DNA from: CAZDDI01 sp964504195
GTDB lineage: Bacteria > Chloroflexota > Anaerolineae > B4-G1 > SLSP01
DNA length: 64,000 bases
Assembly: GCA_964504195.1 (NCBI GenBank)
Contig: CAZDDI010000010.1
Span: 1-64,000 of the forward strand
Direction: 5' to 3'
The position numbers were made by a program, and so were the translations under genes. Under the pieces are notes generated by a model. The model did no database searches, was not told the DNA's origin, and saw only the letters and a list, made by a program, of their open reading frames with translations. Shown here in pieces: positions 8,965 to 17,414 of this stretch (position 1 is the stretch's first letter; every line of letters starts with the position of its first letter).

Positions 8965-11283
8965 ATGGCAACCGGTTATAAGCCCATAAAGCTACGCGTA
9001 TTCGGTGTAATCGTTCTTGTCATTTTGATGTCGATATCAACAGCTGGGGTTCAGGGCGATGACATGAAATGGTTTCCTGAATCTACCCTGTACCAGCAGG
9101 CACAACCAGCGCCGTTCTTGAATCCCCCGTACTATGGCACCGTACAAGTGAATTGCGTATATGATCATCAGTATCCCATCTACCGTGACGAATCGGCGAG
9201 TGTAAACTCAACAGTCATCCACTACGATGGTACAAGTTGGCCGGGAACGGTTAACTCGTGTACTATCGGGACCCCCAGTTGTTATAGTGGTCACAATGGT
9301 ATCGACTACAACCTGAAGTACGATCTGGTGCGTGCCGCAGCGTCGGGTGATGTTCAGTACGCCGGATGGCGATACCCAGCTAACCATCAAGCCGGGGAAG
9401 GTCTCTATGTACGTATCCATCACAACAATGACTACCACACAATCTACGGCCATATGAGCGTGCTGCGAGTTCGCACTGGCGATCAGAGCATCTGCGAGAC
9501 GGGAGAGTTCAGTTGCATCCTTGGCATCAGCGGCAACACAGGGAACTCTACTGGCCCTCATCTCCACTTCGAATTGGAACCCCCTAACGACAACAGGTCT
9601 GCTAATCCTTATGGCTGGATTGACGAAAACCATAACGACCCTTGGGAAGATTGGTCGGGTCTTGCCAGCCACGACGTTTGGTTGCGCTACCCCAGCATCA
9701 CTAATAGCGATGTCTACCCTTCCGGTGCGCCGCTCACTGCCCCGCCGATCAACGAGAACGAGCCGGGCGCATTCACCTTGGACGATGGCGATACTGGTTT
9801 TGTCGAAAACCCTGCTGGCTGCTGGACGGTAGATAACACAGCCGGTTGGAACAACGCTTATCGCCGCCGGACTATCCCCGGTGGCAACTGCACTGCGACC
9901 TGGAACTTTGCGCAGACGCGGTTGGCTGGCCGCTATAATGTCTTCGTTCATGTCCCTAACGACAACGTCGCCCCCGATGACCGCCGCGCTACTGTGGACG
10001 CTGTCCGTTACACGATTCGCCACACCGTCTCTCCGTCCCAATCGTGGAACAAGCAAACACAACTGGTGGTCGTCAATCAGTGGGCTTATCCGAACAACGC
10101 ACATACATCTCGCTGGGTGTACCTCGGCGCGTATTACTTCAACACGAACCAATACGGTATGGACTATGTGCGCCTGGAGTCGGACACGCTGGATTCTCGT
10201 GCAGGCGTAATCGCCGCCGACGCCGTGCGGTTTGCGCCCGTGCGGTATCGCACCTACCTGCCGCTGGTGCTCAAGTGCTACCCGGCAATTCTGCCGACCG
10301 CCCCAGCGCTGAACACCATCAGCAATCCTGCTCCCAGCCCCAACTACACCGTCAGCTGGCAGCCAGCTTCTGGCGCTGCGACCTACACTTTACAAGAGGC
10401 TACCCATCCCAACTTTACCGGGGCGGTGACTGTTTACGCGGGCGCGAGCACGGCGTGGACTGCGGCAAACAAGCCAATCGGGACATATTACTATCGCGTG
10501 CGGGCGACGAACTGTGCCGGTAATAGCGGTTGGAGCAGCACGCGCTCTACCACCGTGCCGCCTTCGGGTTGGGTGACGCTGACTAGCCAGAACTTCGAAG
10601 GGACTTTTCCTGGCGACTGGCGGGTGTGGGATGATAACGGGAGTAATTATGGCGAATACTATTGGGGCAAACGGAACTGCCGCCCGTATGCGGGTAATTA
10701 CAGCGGCTGGAGCGTAGGCGGTGGAGCGCAAGGGGCAGCGTTAAGTTGTGGGAACAACTATCCTCATCATACCCGAAGTTGGATGCGATACGGGCCTATG
10801 GACCTTAGAAGTGTCGCTGCCGGGGAGCTCCGCTTCAAAATGTGGCTTTCCACTGAACCAGGAGATAAGCTCTTCTGGGGAATTTCTGTTGACAGAGAGA
10901 TTTTCTATGGATATGAAAGGACGACCAGCAGCGGAGGGTGGGTAGAGCAAGTGCTGAATTTTACCCAGGTACCTACATTGACCAACGTGCTAGGGCAGTC
11001 TGAAGTATGGGTGGCCCTCGCGTTCTTGAGCGATGGGTCAAACACGCGGGCCGAAGGTGCGTATGTAGACAACATCGAGGTGCGCGTATGTTATCGCAAT
11101 TGTCCACGCGGAAATGAGACAACCAGCGAGGCGCAGGGAGCGCATGGCACGGCTATACCAGCAATGCAGCAGCCCACCACAGCCCCACTGTTTGACGACG
11201 GACGAGAAGCACCTTTGGTTTCTCCGTGTGCTGCGCCAGATCCATTTCCGGCTGTCCTCTTACCAAAAATTGCGTCTGAGTAG
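8965..11283 (+). CDS. Secreted M23-family metallopeptidase with golvesin-like, FnIII-like and MAM-like domains
   Basis: The 772-residue protein starts at 8965, with GGAGG at 8955-8959 and only two bases after the previous stop. An N-terminal hydrophobic signal is followed by a LytM/M23 domain at about 105-205: H-N-G-I-D-Y-N supplies the zinc-binding H-x(3)-D and H-L-H-F the second site. This suggests peptidoglycan endopeptidase activity. Next come a golvesin/xanthan-lyase-type beta domain (about 260-425), the motif Y-L-P-L-V-L-K at 10255-10275, a fibronectin-III-like domain and a C-terminal domain resembling MAM/jelly-roll folds. The active-site residues look intact. It probably works at the cell surface in wall turnover. 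The two propeller genes upstream are co-transcribed. Confidence 0.85.
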   Translation: MATGYKPIKLRVFGVIVLVILMSISTAGVQGDDMKWFPESTLYQQAQPAPFLNPPYYGTVQVNCVYDHQYPIYRDESASVNSTVIHYDGTSWPGTVNSCTIGTPSCYSGHNGIDYNLKYDLVRAAASGDVQYAGWRYPANHQAGEGLYVRIHHNNDYHTIYGHMSVLRVRTGDQSICETGEFSCILGISGNTGNSTGPHLHFELEPPNDNRSANPYGWIDENHNDPWEDWSGLASHDVWLRYPSITNSDVYPSGAPLTAPPINENEPGAFTLDDGDTGFVENPAGCWTVDNTAGWNNAYRRRTIPGGNCTATWNFAQTRLAGRYNVFVHVPNDNVAPDDRRATVDAVRYTIRHTVSPSQSWNKQTQLVVVNQWAYPNNAHTSRWVYLGAYYFNTNQYGMDYVRLESDTLDSRAGVIAADAVRFAPVRYRTYLPLVLKCYPAILPTAPALNTISNPAPSPNYTVSWQPASGAATYTLQEATHPNFTGAVTVYAGASTAWTAANKPIGTYYYRVRATNCAGNSGWSSTRSTTVPPSGWVTLTSQNFEGTFPGDWRVWDDNGSNYGEYYWGKRNCRPYAGNYSGWSVGGGAQGAALSCGNNYPHHTRSWMRYGPMDLRSVAAGELRFKMWLSTEPGDKLFWGISVDREIFYGYERTTSSGGWVEQVLNFTQVPTLTNVLGQSEVWVALAFLSDGSNTRAEGAYVDNIEVRVCYRNCPRGNETTSEAQGAHGTAIPAMQQPTTAPLFDDGREAPLVSPCAAPDPFPAVLLPKIASE

Positions 11284-11302
11284 CGGAACTGCAAGATTAA
11301 AG

Positions 11303-11330
11303 TTGTGATGGTACGTTTGGACACTATAGC
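11303..11330 (+). promoter_or_regulatory. Weak candidate promoter for the ABC exporter
   Basis: TTGTGA (11303-11308), a 16-base spacer and TATAGC (11325-11330) lie about 50 bases before the ATP-binding protein gene. Confidence 0.3.
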
Positions 11331-11382
11331 GCTTGCCTGGCGCGCAAGCGACTCAAACTCTTGATAGGCTGGTAATTGTCTA

Positions 11383-12294
11383 ATGAACAAACCCTTACCC
11401 GACCCCCTGTTACAAACGCGCGGGCTATGTAAACGCTTTGGCGATTTCGAAGCCGTGCGCGCAGTTGACCTGCATGTATATCCTGGCGATATTTACGTCT
11501 TGCTCGGCCCTAACGGTGCCGGGAAAACTACCACCCTGAGCATGTTGGCGGGACTGTTACACCCCAGCGCCGGCGAGATCACTTTCACCGGCCAGCCGGG
11601 GGAAATGGCCGGCTTTATCGGCGCGCCGCCGATTTACGCACATCTTTCCGCTTATGATAATCTGGCGCTTTCCTATCACATGCGCCGGCGGCCTGTAGCG
11701 CGTCAGCGCATCCATGAGATTTTGGAGCAAGTGGGCCTCGCTGCGGCGCGCAACCGCAAGACCGGGGCATTTTCCACCGGGATGCGCCAACGCCTGGGGT
11801 TGGCGCGCGCCTTGCTCTTCGATCCCAAACTCGTCGTGCTTGACGAACCCACGAGCGGGCTGGACCCCGATGGCATCGTCGAAGTGCGGGAGATGATTTT
11901 ACGTCTCAATCGGGAAAGGCAGCTCACCTGGCTGATCTCCAGCCATTTGCTGGCGGAGGCCGAACAATTCGCCACGCGCGTGGGTATTTTGATGCAGGGG
12001 CAGCGGCGCATCGAAGCCACCCTGGCTTCGCTCCAGGACGGGCATAACGTGTTCTTGCTGGAAACACCCGCCCCAGAACAGGCGCGCGCCGCGCTCCCCG
12101 CCGGCGCTCATCTGCTGGAAAGCGCCGGGGAACAGCTCCAGATTCAACTGGATGATACGCTCCCCTCTGCCGAACTCAACCGCTGCCTGGTGACACAAGG
12201 CGTTCCCGTTGCCGGACTGAGTCGCGTGGTCAACCGATTGGAGACCACCTATTTCCAAATCTGCTACGGCGCCACAGGAGAAAGCCATGCTTAA
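11383..12294 (+). CDS. ABC transporter ATP-binding protein (ABC-2 type)
   Basis: The 303-residue protein has Walker A G-P-N-G-A-G-K-T-T near residue 45, a signature S-T-G-M-R-Q-R-L-G-L-A, and Walker B L-V-V-L-D-E-P-T-S-G-L-D-P followed by a switch His in S-S-H. It is of the CcmA/DrrA type that powers ABC-2 exporters. The signature has S-T-G-M instead of the common L-S-G-G-Q, which is usual in this subfamily. It overlaps the permease gene by 8 bases, so the two are translationally coupled. The substrate is not evident: an antibiotic, a lipid or Na+ are all possible. Confidence 0.9.
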   Translation: MNKPLPDPLLQTRGLCKRFGDFEAVRAVDLHVYPGDIYVLLGPNGAGKTTTLSMLAGLLHPSAGEITFTGQPGEMAGFIGAPPIYAHLSAYDNLALSYHMRRRPVARQRIHEILEQVGLAAARNRKTGAFSTGMRQRLGLARALLFDPKLVVLDEPTSGLDPDGIVEVREMILRLNRERQLTWLISSHLLAEAEQFATRVGILMQGQRRIEATLASLQDGHNVFLLETPAPEQARAALPAGAHLLESAGEQLQIQLDDTLPSAELNRCLVTQGVPVAGLSRVVNRLETTYFQICYGATGESHA

Positions 12295-13051
12295 AGCGGA
12301 TATTAAAACCTACTTCAACACCTGGGTCTTCTGGGCGCTCAATGGTCTGACCCTGGGCTTCTTAGTGTTATACTCGCTCCTACTGGCGGGGATGGATCGT
12401 ATCGGGCTGAGGCCAATGACAGCTCTGGATTATTTGAGCAGTAGCAGCGGCATATACACCAACGCATTATACCCCCTGCTCACTACCCTCTTCTCAGCCT
12501 ATGTGCTTTCATCCGAATATCGCTGGCGCACCTTAATGGTGCCGATATTCGAGGGCGTCAGCCGCACCCGGATTCTATCCAGCAAAATAGGCTTTTGCTT
12601 CTTGAGTACAGTAATTTTAGGAGTGGTCTACTTCTGTGGTGCATTTTTATTTGGTTTTACATTGTTTACTAGCCAGAATATGCTGGTAGAAAATCGCACC
12701 CTCTCCGCTTTTGAGGTGGTCGCGCGCATGAGCGGGGTAGCTATCTGGACTGCGCTCATCATGGTATTATTCGGACTGCTGGCAATGTTATTGGTCATCC
12801 AATTCAAAAACGCCCTGGTAGCCACTGTCGGGTCTTTTCTGGCCTTCCTGATACTGATGATCACTGCCGAAACCCGCCACAACCCCTTCGGCCCGATGCT
12901 GAAAATCGCGCAACTCCTGCAAAGCGCCAACCTGGAAGCGCTCGCGCGCGGCCCACTACTACCGGGCATAGGCATCTGGCTCCTCACACTTATGGTATTG
13001 ATGGTAGCGCTGGCAGTTAGTTTCCACCGGCAAGACATCGTCTTAGAGTGA
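12287..13051 (+). CDS. ABC-2 type permease
   Basis: This 254-residue hydrophobic protein has about six transmembrane segments with the layout of ABC-2 permeases; the long first loop contains the common E-Y-R-W-R-T-L motif before helix 2. It pairs with the overlapping upstream ATPase to form a dimeric exporter. No substrate-specific feature is seen. Confidence 0.85.
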   Translation: MLKADIKTYFNTWVFWALNGLTLGFLVLYSLLLAGMDRIGLRPMTALDYLSSSSGIYTNALYPLLTTLFSAYVLSSEYRWRTLMVPIFEGVSRTRILSSKIGFCFLSTVILGVVYFCGAFLFGFTLFTSQNMLVENRTLSAFEVVARMSGVAIWTALIMVLFGLLAMLLVIQFKNALVATVGSFLAFLILMITAETRHNPFGPMLKIAQLLQSANLEALARGPLLPGIGIWLLTLMVLMVALAVSFHRQDIVLE

Positions 13052-13137
13052 GGGAATGCACCCAACAGGCGTTGAATAGCGTGTTTCCAGTCTCAGTGGA
13101 TCACAAGTTTAATGAATTAGAGGAACGGGCTTGCCCG

Positions 13138-13219
13138 CCGTCCACGAATCTGGTCACGAATACACGAATTTACTGCACGCGAGGTTCATCCGTGTATTCG
13201 TGGCTCAATTCGCGGACGG
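13138..13219. repeat. Palindromic ACGAAT element
   Basis: The outer arms are CCGTCC (13138-13143) and GGACGG (13214-13219). The inner arms CACGAATACACG (13155-13166) and CGTGTATTCGTG (13191-13202) are a perfect inverted pair. The arms also contain direct repeats of CACGAAT. It lies between convergent genes and could form a long hairpin in either transcript. Confidence 0.7.
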
Positions 13220-13250
13220 CCCACAGCACAGATTTGTGATCTACTGCGTC

Positions 13251-13754
13251 TCAGGGTTGCTTGGCGCGCCAAACTCGCCCCAGCCACCGTGCCACTGAAG
13301 AGGTATACCTGCGGTATTCCGCGCCGAACTTGGCGCTAAGATATTTTTCTTCCGGCACGATCAAAATGTAATGGCAGGCCCCCCATGCCGGGATGAGAAA
13401 CACTAATAACCACGGCCAATTAAGCACCACAGCCATCCCCGCCAGGGTGCATACCCCGCCCAGATAGAGCGGATTCCTTGAGAAGGAAAAAACCCCGGTG
13501 GTAATAATTGCGCTAGTAGGGTGTCCCGGATCGGTCGGTTGGTGCTGCTTCGCAAACTCCCGCCGCGCAAGGATAACCAAACTTACGCCTGAAACGATGC
13601 AAACCCCTCCCGCAAAGATACCAACAGGCGTGCGAAAACCGCGAGGGAGTGAGAGCGGCACGAGCCATTGTAACAGGATGGCCGCAAGAAAGGGAACGCC
13701 GAAGACCACCTCAAAAATTTGCCACCAGCTTTTGTGCGCAGCATCCATAGACAT
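13251..13754 (-). CDS. Isoprenylcysteine carboxyl methyltransferase (ICMT/PEMT)-like membrane protein
   Basis: The 167-residue protein has four to five hydrophobic segments. Its C-terminal half has the ICMT/NnrU-type signature: G-V-F-S-F-S-R-N-P-L-Y-L-G, then P-E-E-K-Y-L, F-G-x-E-Y and R-W. These residues bind S-adenosylmethionine and the lipid substrate in relatives. In bacteria such proteins methylate small or isoprenoid lipids, and the substrate here is unknown. It starts 74 bases after the end of oleC on the same strand and may be co-transcribed with it. Confidence 0.75.
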   Translation of the reverse strand: MSMDAAHKSWWQIFEVVFGVPFLAAILLQWLVPLSLPRGFRTPVGIFAGGVCIVSGVSLVILARREFAKQHQPTDPGHPTSAIITTGVFSFSRNPLYLGGVCTLAGMAVVLNWPWLLVFLIPAWGACHYILIVPEEKYLSAKFGAEYRRYTSSVARWLGRVWRAKQP

Positions 13755-13828
13755 TCAGCTACTATCCTCACTCTGATTCAAGTTGACCGTCGAAACAAAA
13801 CCACCCCATCGCTATCAGACATAGCCTG

Positions 13829-15484
13829 TCACGCCAATTCCTTCGTGGCCCAGGCCGCCAGCGCCAGATTATCAATTTTTGCGTTGTGCCGCACATCCAC
13901 CGGAAAGCCGCGCGGATAGAACAACACCTCGCGGATGGCGCGGGTATGCGCGTGCTGCGCGCCCAACGCCAGCAGCTCCTCTGCGAACTTGCGCCGCTCT
14001 GCATCCATGCGCGGCTGCTGCCCGGAGCGCGGCTCCACCACAATGACCGGGTACTGCCGCCCCTTTTCCCCCACGCCCACCAACGCCGTCCGGTAGACCG
14101 CCGGGTGCGCGTTGAAAATCATCTCACACGGCACGGAGAGCAACCGCCCCTCCCGCGTCTCCACCCGGTGCGCCTTGCGCCCACAGAACCACAGCCGCCC
14201 TTGCTTATCGAAATACCCCAGATCGCCCATGCGATGCCACACCGCGTCCCCTTCGTAAATTTTCGCCAGCGCCGTTTGTTCTGGGCGATTGAGATACTCG
14301 CGCGTCACCATCGGCCCTTTGGCGACGATTTCCCCGACTTCACCAGTAGGTAGCGAGAGCGCTTCATCCCAGGTGGGGAGCGGGTCATCTGTAACCGAGA
14401 TCACGCGCAGCGTCACCCCGCGCACCGGGCGGCCCACACACGTCCCTTTACCCTGCGCGCTGAGTTCCGCCGTCTCCGCGAGGATTTCCGTCCCGCTGAT
14501 CATCGTTAACGGCAGCGCCTCCGTCGCCCCATAGGGCGTGTAGATCTCACCGCCCTGGAGGATGCGCGTGTAATCACGGATCAGCTCCGGCGGCACGGGC
14601 GCGCCCGCCATCAAAATCCGCCGCAGCGAAGGCAAGCGCACGTTATGCTCCAGGCAGTAATCCGCCACCCGCCGCCAGATAATGGGCGAGCCGAAGGAAT
14701 TGGTGACACCGTGCGTCTGGATCGTCTGCACCAGCCGGGCCGCATCTACCTGCGCCGGGCGCGTGGGATCCATATCCGGGAACACCTCCGTAATCCCCAG
14801 CGCCGGGCCGAACAGCGCGAAGATATAGAGGCCGGGCAAATCCACCTCGCCCTCTTGTACGCCAATCTCTTCCTTGAGCAGCTCCACCTGCGCCAGGAAC
14901 ATCTCATGGCGATAAATCACACCTTTGGGGATGCCCGTGCCGCCGGAGGTGAAGGCCACCGCCGCCTCATCGCCCGGCTGCACCACCGCAGCGGGGAACG
15001 GGTCGGTGCGCTCCGTGCGCAACGCCGCGAGCGTGGGCGCATTCCAGAAGCCCCAGCGCCCCATCGTCACCGCGTGCTGCACACTCTTGAACGCGCGCGG
15101 AAAGGCCAGCCGCAGCGCGTGTGCGATGGGGATGCCGATGAGCGCCTGCGGTGCGGCCTCGCGCACACATTGCAGAAACGCCCGCCGCCCCATGCCCGGA
15201 TCAATGATGACCGGCGGCGCGCCAATTTTGAGCAGCGCAAATGCCAACCCAATCAGCTCGACGCCGGGGCGCACCAACACGAGCACCCGCTGCCCCTGCG
15301 TGATGCCGTGCGCGCTCAGCGCGTGCGCGTACTCATCGCACAGCGCATCCAGCTGGCAGAAGGTCAACTGCGTGAAGCGCGCCTGCCCGGTGCGCTCATA
15401 CCCGGCAGGGAAGATCACCGCCGGACGGAAGGGCATTTGCGCGGCCATATCAGGCAGCATCTGCGCTACGTTGTAATTCTCCAT
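13829..15484 (-). CDS. oleC: OleC-like beta-lactone synthetase (fatty acid AMP-ligase superfamily)
   Basis: The 551-residue adenylating enzyme carries the P-loop-like T-S-G-G-T-G-I-P-K-G near residue 180, the A5 motif Y-G-A-T-E-A-L-P near 316 and the A8 region G-D-L-G-Y-F-D. OleC-specific stretches include V-D-L-P-G-L-Y-I-F-A-L, P-D-M-D-P-T-R-P-A and F-G-S-P-I-I-W. OleC converts 2-alkyl-3-hydroxyalkanoates to beta-lactones in long-chain olefin synthesis. I chose the ATG at 15484: its ribosome binding site AAGGAG is 6 bases upstream, inside a TTGCTCC/TTGTTGC heptamer repeat. The frame is open to 15595, but that stretch would translate the repeat itself. OleD is 8 kb away; OleA and OleB are absent here. 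Confidence 0.82.
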   Translation of the reverse strand: MENYNVAQMLPDMAAQMPFRPAVIFPAGYERTGQARFTQLTFCQLDALCDEYAHALSAHGITQGQRVLVLVRPGVELIGLAFALLKIGAPPVIIDPGMGRRAFLQCVREAAPQALIGIPIAHALRLAFPRAFKSVQHAVTMGRWGFWNAPTLAALRTERTDPFPAAVVQPGDEAAVAFTSGGTGIPKGVIYRHEMFLAQVELLKEEIGVQEGEVDLPGLYIFALFGPALGITEVFPDMDPTRPAQVDAARLVQTIQTHGVTNSFGSPIIWRRVADYCLEHNVRLPSLRRILMAGAPVPPELIRDYTRILQGGEIYTPYGATEALPLTMISGTEILAETAELSAQGKGTCVGRPVRGVTLRVISVTDDPLPTWDEALSLPTGEVGEIVAKGPMVTREYLNRPEQTALAKIYEGDAVWHRMGDLGYFDKQGRLWFCGRKAHRVETREGRLLSVPCEMIFNAHPAVYRTALVGVGEKGRQYPVIVVEPRSGQQPRMDAERRKFAEELLALGAQHAHTRAIREVLFYPRGFPVDVRHNAKIDNLALAAWATKELA

Positions 15485-15486
15485 AC

Positions 15487-15528
15487 TTGCTCCTTGTTGC
15501 TTGCTCCTGGTTGCTTGTTGCTTGTCGT
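15487..15528. repeat. Heptamer tandem repeat (TTGCTCC/TTGTTGC) at the oleC start
   Basis: About six degenerate 7-base units run up to the oleC start codon. On the minus strand the unit next to the ATG reads AAGGAGCAAGT and supplies the Shine-Dalgarno sequence. Confidence 0.8.
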
Positions 15529-15610
15529 TATTATCCGCGCATTTGCGCTTTGGGTCAACTGGTTTATAAGGACAATCCTTGCACAGGTTGCGCAACCGCG
15601 CGCTTGCCAG

Positions 15611-15638
15611 ATGACGCTTTAGCGGTTTCGATTATAAT
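15611..15638 (+). promoter_or_regulatory. Candidate promoter for the 15709 gene
   Basis: A perfect TATAAT lies at 15633-15638. The only -35 partner at the right distance is the weak ATGACG at 15611-15616 (16-base spacer). Confidence 0.4.
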
Positions 15639-15708
15639 GTAAGCAGAGCTGCTTCTCAGTGATTTGTACGGAGAACCGCTCATATATTCATTCCTGGAGG
15701 ATTAATCA

Positions 15709-17391
15709 TTGTTTATCGAACTTGCTCAACGTCTGGATCGCAACGCCTGGTTGCGCCACCTAGTCTTTTTGTTGGCCGCGTGTGTGACCATTCTGATGAT
15801 TGGCTACCACTTCGGCACCTTCGATCAAAGCATCCATATTCCCTTCTTACGCGCGTATGCCGATCCCACACTTTTCCCCAACGACCCGTACTTGGAGATG
15901 CGCCATCTACATTACTCCTACTTCTGGTGGCTCTTCATCCCCTTTCTGCGCGCTGGGATATTAGAACCAGCGATGTTCGTTATCCACATCATCAGTACCT
16001 ACCTGGCATTTTGGAGTCTATGGGAGCTTAGCAAAACGCTCTTTGATGACGCCCTGGCTGCGTTATTGAGCGTGATCTTCCTCATTATGCCTCACTTGAG
16101 CTTTGCGGGATTTCCACTATTTGAGTTCAGCTTGCTTAACCGCACCTTTGTCTTTCCCTTTATGCTCCTGGCGATCAACCTCTTTCTCAAACGGCGTTAC
16201 CTGTGGGCCTTTGCGCTCTTAGGGTTAATGTATAACCTGCACGTCATCTCCGTACACTTTGTGCTGGCCATGCTACTATTCGATTGTCTGCTCGAATGGA
16301 AGCGCATAGGTTGGCGTAACATCGTGCGGGGCATGACGGTCTTCATCATCGCTGCGCTGCCGGTACTGATATGGCGTTTCAGTGACCCGTTGACCATCAC
16401 AGAGCGTCATCCGGAATGGTTCCTTACAGTAGCCCTGGGTATCCTCTACAACGTCTTTTTTATGGTTGGCCCATTGCACATCTGGTTGCTCACCCTCAGC
16501 GGCGTGGGAGGGCTGTTGCTATTCTTCATCGCCCACCGCCACACGCCCGCCAGCCCGCATCACCGCTCGGTGCTCTATTTTGTGCTAGCTGTCCTGCTGG
16601 TTCTGGGGGTACAAATCATTACTGCCTACTGGCTGCCGATACTCATCATTATCCAATCGCAAATCATCCGCATTGGATTCTGGGGCGTGCTCTTTGGCTA
16701 TCTCTTTTTCGCCAACTACCTGGCGCACTCGTACCGCGAGCGTACTTATGCCCGAAGCGATTGGTGGTTGCTGGCATTAGCAACTTTTGCTGCCCCTCTG
16801 GCGATCATTCCCGCGCTGATTTGGCTGATTCTGCGTGTGCGTTGGGCGGCCTGGCGTCCCCGCATTGCGACGGGTCTCCTACTGGTTATATTAGCCCTGG
16901 GATATATCACAGCTATCGCGGGCTACGATGTCTGGCGTCCGGGCCTGCACATCTACGGGCCACAATCACCATGGGAAGATACACAATTATGGGCAAAAAA
17001 CAGCACCCCTCGTGACGCACGCTTCATCACGCCACCGCAGCGTTGGAGCTTCTATGAGACGGATTGGCGGGTATTTTCGGAGCGCAGCACAGTCTCCACG
17101 CAATCCGAGCTGCTAGAGATGGCCTTCGTACCGGAATACATGGCCTACTGGGCGCCTCGCTTTGACGCAATCGCGCCGGGCGTCCGCCAACAGTTCAGCG
17201 GGGATTACTTCAAGGATTCTGCCGCTGTGGCCCAGGCCTACCATGCGCTCAGCGATGCTGCGCTGTTGGATGCAGCGGCACGGTACGATGCAACCTACAT
17301 AATAATAGAAAAGCCGCACCTACGCCCCTGGCCCATCGCTTATGAGAACGCCGAATTTGTAATCTATGATGTCAGCGGGCTATTGCCATGA
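15709..17391 (+). CDS. Polytopic membrane protein (GT-C-like; possibly DUF6798)
   Basis: The 560-residue protein starts with TTG at 15709, supported by GGAGG at 15696-15700. About 11 hydrophobic segments fill the first 420 residues. Conserved-looking loops include F-D-Q-S-I-H-I-P-F-L and D-P-x-L-F-P-N-D-P-Y after the first helix, as in oligosaccharyl or GT-C-type membrane glycosyltransferases. A soluble C-terminal domain of about 140 residues begins near W-E-D-T-Q-L-W and resembles those of DUF6798-type proteins. The gene overlaps or abuts the regulator that follows. No catalytic assignment is possible from sequence alone. Confidence 0.6.
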   Translation: MFIELAQRLDRNAWLRHLVFLLAACVTILMIGYHFGTFDQSIHIPFLRAYADPTLFPNDPYLEMRHLHYSYFWWLFIPFLRAGILEPAMFVIHIISTYLAFWSLWELSKTLFDDALAALLSVIFLIMPHLSFAGFPLFEFSLLNRTFVFPFMLLAINLFLKRRYLWAFALLGLMYNLHVISVHFVLAMLLFDCLLEWKRIGWRNIVRGMTVFIIAALPVLIWRFSDPLTITERHPEWFLTVALGILYNVFFMVGPLHIWLLTLSGVGGLLLFFIAHRHTPASPHHRSVLYFVLAVLLVLGVQIITAYWLPILIIIQSQIIRIGFWGVLFGYLFFANYLAHSYRERTYARSDWWLLALATFAAPLAIIPALIWLILRVRWAAWRPRIATGLLLVILALGYITAIAGYDVWRPGLHIYGPQSPWEDTQLWAKNSTPRDARFITPPQRWSFYETDWRVFSERSTVSTQSELLEMAFVPEYMAYWAPRFDAIAPGVRQQFSGDYFKDSAAVAQAYHALSDAALLDAAARYDATYIIIEKPHLRPWPIAYENAEFVIYDVSGLLP

Positions 17392-17414
17392 CTCGCACTG
17401 CCGGGAGGCATGGT

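Noticed and set aside
15485..15595. N-terminal extension of OleC starting at 15595
   Set aside because: It would translate the heptamer repeat and has no ribosome binding site, whereas the ATG at 15484 has AAGGAG and matches the usual OleC length.
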